Under the pieces are notes generated by a model, which saw only the letters and a list, made by a program, of their open reading frames with translations, did no database searches and was not told the DNA's origin. The translations under genes were made by a program, and so were the position numbers. A stretch of 64,000 nt of DNA. Origin: Luteimonas sp. S4-F44. Its GTDB lineage: Bacteria > Pseudomonadota > Gammaproteobacteria > Xanthomonadales > Xanthomonadaceae. The DNA lies in NCBI RefSeq assembly GCF_022637415.1, contig NZ_CP093340.1:3181501-3245500 (forward strand), read 5' to 3'. Positions 59,777 to 64,000 of this stretch are shown one piece after another (the stretch's first letter is position 1; every line of letters begins with the position of its first letter).

Positions 59777-61039
59777 ATGTCCGCCCCCCTCAAAACCCGC
59801 GAACGCCTGTCCGAAGTGCGCTACGAAATCCGCGGCGAGCTGGCCCGGCGAGCGCGCGAGCTGGAGGCCCAGGGGCGCACGCTGATCAAGCTCAACATCG
59901 GCAATCCCGGCGCCTTCGGCTTCCGCGCCCCTGAGCACCTGCAGCGCGCGATCGCCGGGCGCATCCACGATACCGATCCCTACACCCACCAGCAGGGCCT
60001 GCCGGTCGCGCGCGAGGCGATCGCCGCGCACCACGCCGCGCGCGGCGCGCATGGGGTCTCGCCCGAGCGCGTGTTCGTCGGCAACGGCGTCAGCGAACTG
60101 ATCGACATCGCGCTGCGCGCGCTGCTCAATCCCGGCGACGAAGTGCTGGTGCCCTCGCCCGACTATCCGCTGTGGTCGGCGGCGACGATCCTCAACGACG
60201 GGCGGCCGGTGTTCTACCAGTGCAAGGCCGAGCACGGCTTTTTGCCCGACCCCGACGCACTCGAAGCGCTGGTGTCGCCGCGCACGCGCGCGATCGTGCT
60301 GATCAATCCCAACAACCCGACCGGCGCGGTGTACCCACGCGCGCTGCTCGAGCGCATCGTCGCCATCGCCCAGCGCCACGGTCTGCTGTTGCTGTGCGAC
60401 GAGATCTACGACGCCATCACCTACGACGGCGCGGTGTTCGAGCCACTTGCGCCGATCGCAGGCGACGTGCCCTGCGTCTCGTTCGGCGGGCTGTCGAAGG
60501 TGCACCGCGCCTGCGGCTGGCGCGTGGGCTGGGCGGTGCTGTCGGGCAGTGAGGCGCGCAGCCGCGAGTTCCGCAACGCGATGGACCTGCTCGGCGCGCT
60601 GCGCCTGTGCGCGAACGTGCCTGGGCAGTTCGCGATCGAAGCCGCGCTGACCGGCGTCGACACGATCGGCGCGCTGTGCGCGCCGGGCGGCCGGCTGTAC
60701 GAGGCGCGCCGGGCGGTGGTCGAGGCCTGCGCGGCGAGCCGCTATCTGCAGCTGGTCGAGCCGGCCGGTGCGCTGTACGCGTTCCCCGGCATTGCGCCCG
60801 AGTACGCGCAGGGCTTCGACGACCACGCGTTTGCGCTGGACCTGATGGATGCCGAGGGCGTGCTGGTGGTGCCGGGCAACAGCTTCAACGTGCCCTATCG
60901 CAACCATTTCCGCGTGACCCTGCTGCCCGAGCCGGCGCAGCTGCGCGAAGTGTTCTCGCGCATCGAGCGGGTGCTCGATCGCCAGATCACCCACGCGCGC
61001 AAGGTCGTGCCGCTGGTGCCGCGCGCGGTCAATGGCTGA
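59777..61039 (+). CDS. alaA: PLP-dependent aminotransferase (AlaA-like)
   Basis: 420 residues of fold-type I class I/II aminotransferase. Motifs: LNIGNPGAFGF near the start, YTHQQGLPVAREAIA, NGVSELIDIALRALLNPGDEVLVPSPDYPLW, INPNNPTGAVYP, CDEIYDAITYDG, and PLP Lys241 in FGGLSKVHRACGWRVGW. The overall pattern fits glutamate-pyruvate aminotransferase AlaA, which makes alanine. Start at 59777 (MSAPLKTRERL). It overlaps the next gene by 8 bases, and four genes in a row overlap, so they are probably one operon. Confidence 0.85.
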   Translation: MSAPLKTRERLSEVRYEIRGELARRARELEAQGRTLIKLNIGNPGAFGFRAPEHLQRAIAGRIHDTDPYTHQQGLPVAREAIAAHHAARGAHGVSPERVFVGNGVSELIDIALRALLNPGDEVLVPSPDYPLWSAATILNDGRPVFYQCKAEHGFLPDPDALEALVSPRTRAIVLINPNNPTGAVYPRALLERIVAIAQRHGLLLLCDEIYDAITYDGAVFEPLAPIAGDVPCVSFGGLSKVHRACGWRVGWAVLSGSEARSREFRNAMDLLGALRLCANVPGQFAIEAALTGVDTIGALCAPGGRLYEARRAVVEACAASRYLQLVEPAGALYAFPGIAPEYAQGFDDHAFALDLMDAEGVLVVPGNSFNVPYRNHFRVTLLPEPAQLREVFSRIERVLDRQITHARKVVPLVPRAVNG

Positions 61040-61661
61040 GCGCGCGCAGCCGCTCCGCTATCTGGCGCTCGGCGACAGCTACACGATCGGCGAAGGCATC
61101 GCGCCAGCGACGCGCTGGCCGGTCGCGCTGGCCGATGCGCTGCGCGCGGCCGGAACCGCGATCGATGCGCCGCAGATCGTCGCCACCACCGGCTGGACCA
61201 CCGACGAGCTCGACGCCGGCATCGACGCCGCCGCACCCGAGGGGCCGTTCGATCTGGTGAGCCTGCTGATCGGCGTCAACGACCAGTACCGCGGCCGCGC
61301 CCTCGACGACTACCTGCCACGCTTCGAGGCACTGCTCGCGCGGGCGATCCGCTTTGCCGGCGATCGCGCCGGACGCGTGTGCGTGCTGGCGATCCCCGAC
61401 TGGGGCGTCACGCCGTTCGGTGCGCAGTCCGGGCGCGACGTCGGCGAGATCGCGCGCACGCTCGATGCCTACAACGCCGCGGCGGCAGCACTCTGTGCGC
61501 GACGCGGTGTGGCGTTCGTCGACATCGCGCCGGTCAGCCGCGCCCACGGCGGTGAGCCGGCGATGCTGGCCGACGACGGCCTGCATCCGTCGGCCGCGCT
61601 GCACGCGGCCTGGGCCCGACTGGCGCTGCCGGTCGTACGCGGCTTATTGTCGCGGGCATGA
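61032..61661 (+). CDS. SGNH/GDSL hydrolase
   Basis: 209 residues. The four blocks of the SGNH esterase family are visible: GDSYTIGEG (nucleophile Ser), a middle Gly block, GVND (block III) and DGLHPS (Asp-His). There is no signal peptide, so the enzyme is cytoplasmic. It overlaps the aminotransferase gene at its start and the methyltransferase gene at its end (ATGA). Substrate unknown; lipase or acyl-thioesterase activity is possible. Confidence 0.85.
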   Translation: MAERAQPLRYLALGDSYTIGEGIAPATRWPVALADALRAAGTAIDAPQIVATTGWTTDELDAGIDAAAPEGPFDLVSLLIGVNDQYRGRALDDYLPRFEALLARAIRFAGDRAGRVCVLAIPDWGVTPFGAQSGRDVGEIARTLDAYNAAAAALCARRGVAFVDIAPVSRAHGGEPAMLADDGLHPSAALHAAWARLALPVVRGLLSRA

Positions 61662-62374
61662 CCGCGACTGTCTCCGATCCCACTCCGCTCTCCACCGCCC
61701 CGTATCCGCGTGATGTCGCGCGTGGCATCGCACGCGCCTTCCTGCCGCGCCACCCGCTGGGCAACCGCTACGACTACTACTACACGCTGACCAAGCTGCG
61801 CACCGACCCGCTGTATCCGGGCGTGCTGCAGGCGCTGCGGCCGACGAGCGCGCCGGTGCTCGACCTGGGCTGCGGCCTGGGCCTGCTGGCACACGCCCTG
61901 CGTGCCGATGGCCAGGCCCTGCCCTATGCCGGCGTCGACATCGACGCGGCCAAGATCCGCCGCGGTCGCGAGGTCGCCGCACGCGCCGGGCTGGCCGACG
62001 TGCAGTTGGACGTGCTCGACCTCGCCGCCGGCCTGCCGGCGCACCAGGGCAGCGTCGCGATCCTGGACGTGCTGCAGTACCTGTCGCACGAGCGCCAGCG
62101 CGCATTGCTCGACGAGGTAATCGCGATGCTCGCGCCGGGCGCACTGCTGGTGATCCGCAGCGGGCTGGCCGACGGCTCGACCCGCAGTCGCACCTCGCGC
62201 ATCACCGACCGGCTGGCCAATGTCGCCGGTTGGATGCAGGAGCGCGCACGCTGCTACCCCACCGCCGACGGGCTGCGCACGCAGCTCGAGGGCGCGGGCC
62301 TGGCGACCACGCTGCGGCCGCTGTACGGCGACACGCCGTTCAACAACTGGCTGATCGTGGGCCGCCGCGCATGA
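61658..62374 (+). CDS. SAM-dependent methyltransferase
   Basis: 238 residues of class I methyltransferase. Motif I is VLDLGCGLGLLAHAL, followed by GVDIDAAKIRRGR and LDVLDLAAGLP. The N-terminal part (NRYDYYYTLTKLRTDPLYPGVL) is typical of a family seen in Xanthomonadaceae next to acyl- or lipid-related genes. Substrate unknown. It overlaps both neighbours by four bases (ATGA), strong evidence for an operon with the SGNH hydrolase. Confidence 0.82.
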   Translation: MTATVSDPTPLSTAPYPRDVARGIARAFLPRHPLGNRYDYYYTLTKLRTDPLYPGVLQALRPTSAPVLDLGCGLGLLAHALRADGQALPYAGVDIDAAKIRRGREVAARAGLADVQLDVLDLAAGLPAHQGSVAILDVLQYLSHERQRALLDEVIAMLAPGALLVIRSGLADGSTRSRTSRITDRLANVAGWMQERARCYPTADGLRTQLEGAGLATTLRPLYGDTPFNNWLIVGRRA

Positions 62375-62907
62375 GTCCGCGCGACGGGCTGGCCGATGCG
62401 CCGATGCTGGCGCTCGACGACCCGGCATGGGCGCGCCTGAGCTGCGCGCAGGGCATCGCCCTCGGCGTGCCGGCGCTGCTGGCGCAGCTCGACGGCGCGA
62501 CCGAGGACAGCTGGCAGAGCCCGCCCTGGCAGGCGCTGTGGGCGGCGCTGTGCGACGAGGGTCGCGTGCACCCGGCCTCGTTCGCGGCCGTGCCGCACAT
62601 CGTCGCCGCGCTGGCCGAGGCGCCCGAGCGCGCCTGCCCGAGCCATTTCGTGTTGCCGGCGAGCATCGAGCTGGCGCGCGCCGCCAGCGATGCGGTGATT
62701 CCCGACAGCCTGATCGATGGCTATGTCGCCGCGCTCGCCCGGTTGCCGCTGCTCGCCGGCCTGGTCGCCACGCCGGACTGGGACGAGACACTGTGCGCAT
62801 CGGCGCTGGCCGCCACCGCCGCGGCGACCGGCCAGCACGCGCTGGCCGAGTTGCTGCTCGAGGCCGACGACGTCGACGCGGTGCTCGCCTGGCTGCGCGC
62901 GGACTGA
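62371..62907 (+). CDS. Hypothetical helical protein
   Basis: 178 residues, all-helical and Ala/Leu-rich. It resembles HEAT-repeat-like solenoids in texture (VHPASFAAVPHIVAALAEAP, CASALAATAAATGQHALAELLL). The start at 62371 overlaps the methyltransferase stop (ATGA), so it is co-translated. No catalytic motif or named family recognised. Confidence 0.6.
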   Translation: MSPRDGLADAPMLALDDPAWARLSCAQGIALGVPALLAQLDGATEDSWQSPPWQALWAALCDEGRVHPASFAAVPHIVAALAEAPERACPSHFVLPASIELARAASDAVIPDSLIDGYVAALARLPLLAGLVATPDWDETLCASALAATAAATGQHALAELLLEADDVDAVLAWLRAD

Positions 62908-62984
62908 CGCGGGACCGCCGCTCCCACATCTGCTTCAGCGACGCTTGGCTATAGTCGTCGGCCCGTCGCCAAGCCTGTCTGCCG

Positions 62985-64000
62985 ATGCCGTCCAGCGCCC
63001 CTCGCACCGCCCATCCGCTGCCGCGCACGCTGCGTGGCGCCCTGCTGTCCCTGCTCGCGCTCGCCGCTGCTGCGCAGGCGCAAGCACCGGGCGACGACGG
63101 CTTTCTCGCCGCGATGCAGGCGGCTGAGCGCGGCCAGCCGGTGCCACCGGCAATGACCGGCCATCCGGCCGCCGCCTGGCTGGAACTGGCCGCGCTGCGG
63201 CGCAATCTCGACACGCTGCCGCTGGCGCAGGGCCAGGACTTCCTGACCCGGCATGCCGGTGCGCCAGTGGCCGAGGTCTTCCGCGAGAGCTGGCTGCGTG
63301 CACTGGCCAAGCGCCAGGATTGGGCCGGCGTGCGTGCGGCCTGGTCGCCGTCGATCTCGAACGTCGCGCTGCGCTGCATCGAACTGGACGCGCGCGCGCG
63401 CACCGGCACCACCGACGCGCAGTGGACGCGCGACGCGCAGGCGATCTGGCGCAGCAGCGGCACGTCGCTGCCCGACACCTGCGACGCCCCGCTGCAGACG
63501 TTGTCCGCGCGCGGCGGTCTCGACGACGCCCTGCGCTGGGAACGTTTCGACCTGGCGGTCGCCGCGCAGGATGTGGCGATCGCGCGCGGGATCGCCCGCG
63601 GGCTTTCAGCGGCCGAGCAGCCGCTGGCCACCGACTACGCGGCCTATCTGCAGGCGCCGCACGCGCGCGCCACCGGCTGGCCGAAGACCGCGCGCAGCCG
63701 GCTGGTCGCCTCGCACGGGCTGGCGCGCCTGGCCAAGAACGACCCGCTGGGCGCCGAGGCACAACTGCCGGCGGTCGCGACCGCGCTGGGCTTCACCGAG
63801 GAAGACAACGGCCGCGTGCTCTACCAGGCCGCGCTGTGGACGGTGGCCTCCTATCTGCCGGACTCGGCGCGACTGCTGGCGCGGGTGCCGGCCTCGGCTT
63901 ACGACGAGCGCCTGCACGAATGGCGCGCACGCGAGGCGATGGCGCGCAGCGACTGGCCAGCGGCGCTGTCGGCGATCCGCGCGATGGGCGCGACGCAGCG
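62985..64000 (+). CDS. Soluble lytic murein transglycosylase, N-terminal part (cut by right edge)
   Basis: 338 residues visible. A signal peptide (LRGALLSLLALAAAAQAQA) precedes an alpha-superhelical region resembling the Slt70 U and L domains (AAWLELAALRRNLDTLPLAQGQDFLTRH, SWLRALAKRQDWAGVRAAW, RLVASHGLARLAKNDPLGAEAQ). The catalytic transglycosylase domain would lie beyond the window, so the call rests on the superhelix and signal peptide alone. Confidence 0.75.
   Translation, partial: MPSSAPRTAHPLPRTLRGALLSLLALAAAAQAQAPGDDGFLAAMQAAERGQPVPPAMTGHPAAAWLELAALRRNLDTLPLAQGQDFLTRHAGAPVAEVFRESWLRALAKRQDWAGVRAAWSPSISNVALRCIELDARARTGTTDAQWTRDAQAIWRSSGTSLPDTCDAPLQTLSARGGLDDALRWERFDLAVAAQDVAIARGIARGLSAAEQPLATDYAAYLQAPHARATGWPKTARSRLVASHGLARLAKNDPLGAEAQLPAVATALGFTEEDNGRVLYQAALWTVASYLPDSARLLARVPASAYDERLHEWRAREAMARSDWPAALSAIRAMGATQ

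Noticed and set aside
61469..63631. 720-codon minus-strand frame opposite the methyltransferase and transglycosylase genes
   Set aside because: Arg/Ala/Ser-rich shadow with no domain; plus-strand genes overlap in a normal operon pattern.

Overview
The window looks like a chromosomal piece of a high-GC gammaproteobacterium of the Xanthomonadaceae/Lysobacteraceae type (Lysobacter, Luteimonas and relatives). The basis is the GC-rich core genes, several large TonB-dependent receptors, YD-repeat Rhs proteins, a xanthomonin-like lasso peptide cluster and OprO/P-type porins. This is inference from gene content; no rRNA or tRNA gene was seen.

Left part, about 1-22 kb: an accessory Rhs/polymorphic-toxin region read mostly on the minus strand. 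It holds three Rhs loci. Rhs-1 runs off the left edge and carries a frameshift. Rhs-2 is nearly full length, with one frameshift and an intact metzincin-like zinc-protease tip followed by a lipoprotein gene. Rhs-3 has a collapsed core but an intact type-50-like toxin tip with a following immunity-like gene. A further orphan tip, small immunity-like genes, chimeric junctions and decayed fragments lie between them. A plus-strand metal-uptake block sits inside this region (10.2-16.5 kb): a DUF2946 protein, a TonB receptor, a PepSY membrane protein and a second TonB receptor behind a near-perfect Zur-type palindrome. Behind it are remnants of an old duplication of the PepSY and receptor genes.

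Middle, about 22.6-32.1 kb: a complete lasso peptide island. Two tandem GntR-like regulators are followed by a 47-residue precursor gene at 24338-24481, an RRE-transglutaminase B protein and an asparagine-synthetase-like C protein. Converging on these is an operon with a TonB receptor and a lasso-type isopeptidase whose Ser/Glu/His triad is visible. An XRE regulator is divergent from the receptor. No ABC exporter is present, which fits the isopeptidase/TonB class of proteobacterial lasso clusters. The predicted product has a Gly1-Glu8 ring and a 13-residue tail and loop ending in an acidic GISED-type terminus.

From about 32 to 37 kb there is an AT-richer patch: a short PUA/EVE-like protein, a penicillin-binding-fold serine hydrolase, an IS3-type transposase remnant and a Panacea-domain gene paired with an unknown gene (candidate toxin-antitoxin system).

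Right part, 37-64 kb: ordinary core genome. In order it holds aceE; a histidine kinase with two receiver proteins; maeB; two OprO/P porins, an alpha/beta hydrolase and dctA; a hybrid kinase with a convergent NarL-type regulator; a propeller-GGDEF protein; a QEGLA-motif (DUF1704) protein; rsgA; and a co-directional run of alaA-like aminotransferase, SGNH hydrolase, methyltransferase and an unknown gene, ending in a lytic transglycosylase that runs off the right edge.
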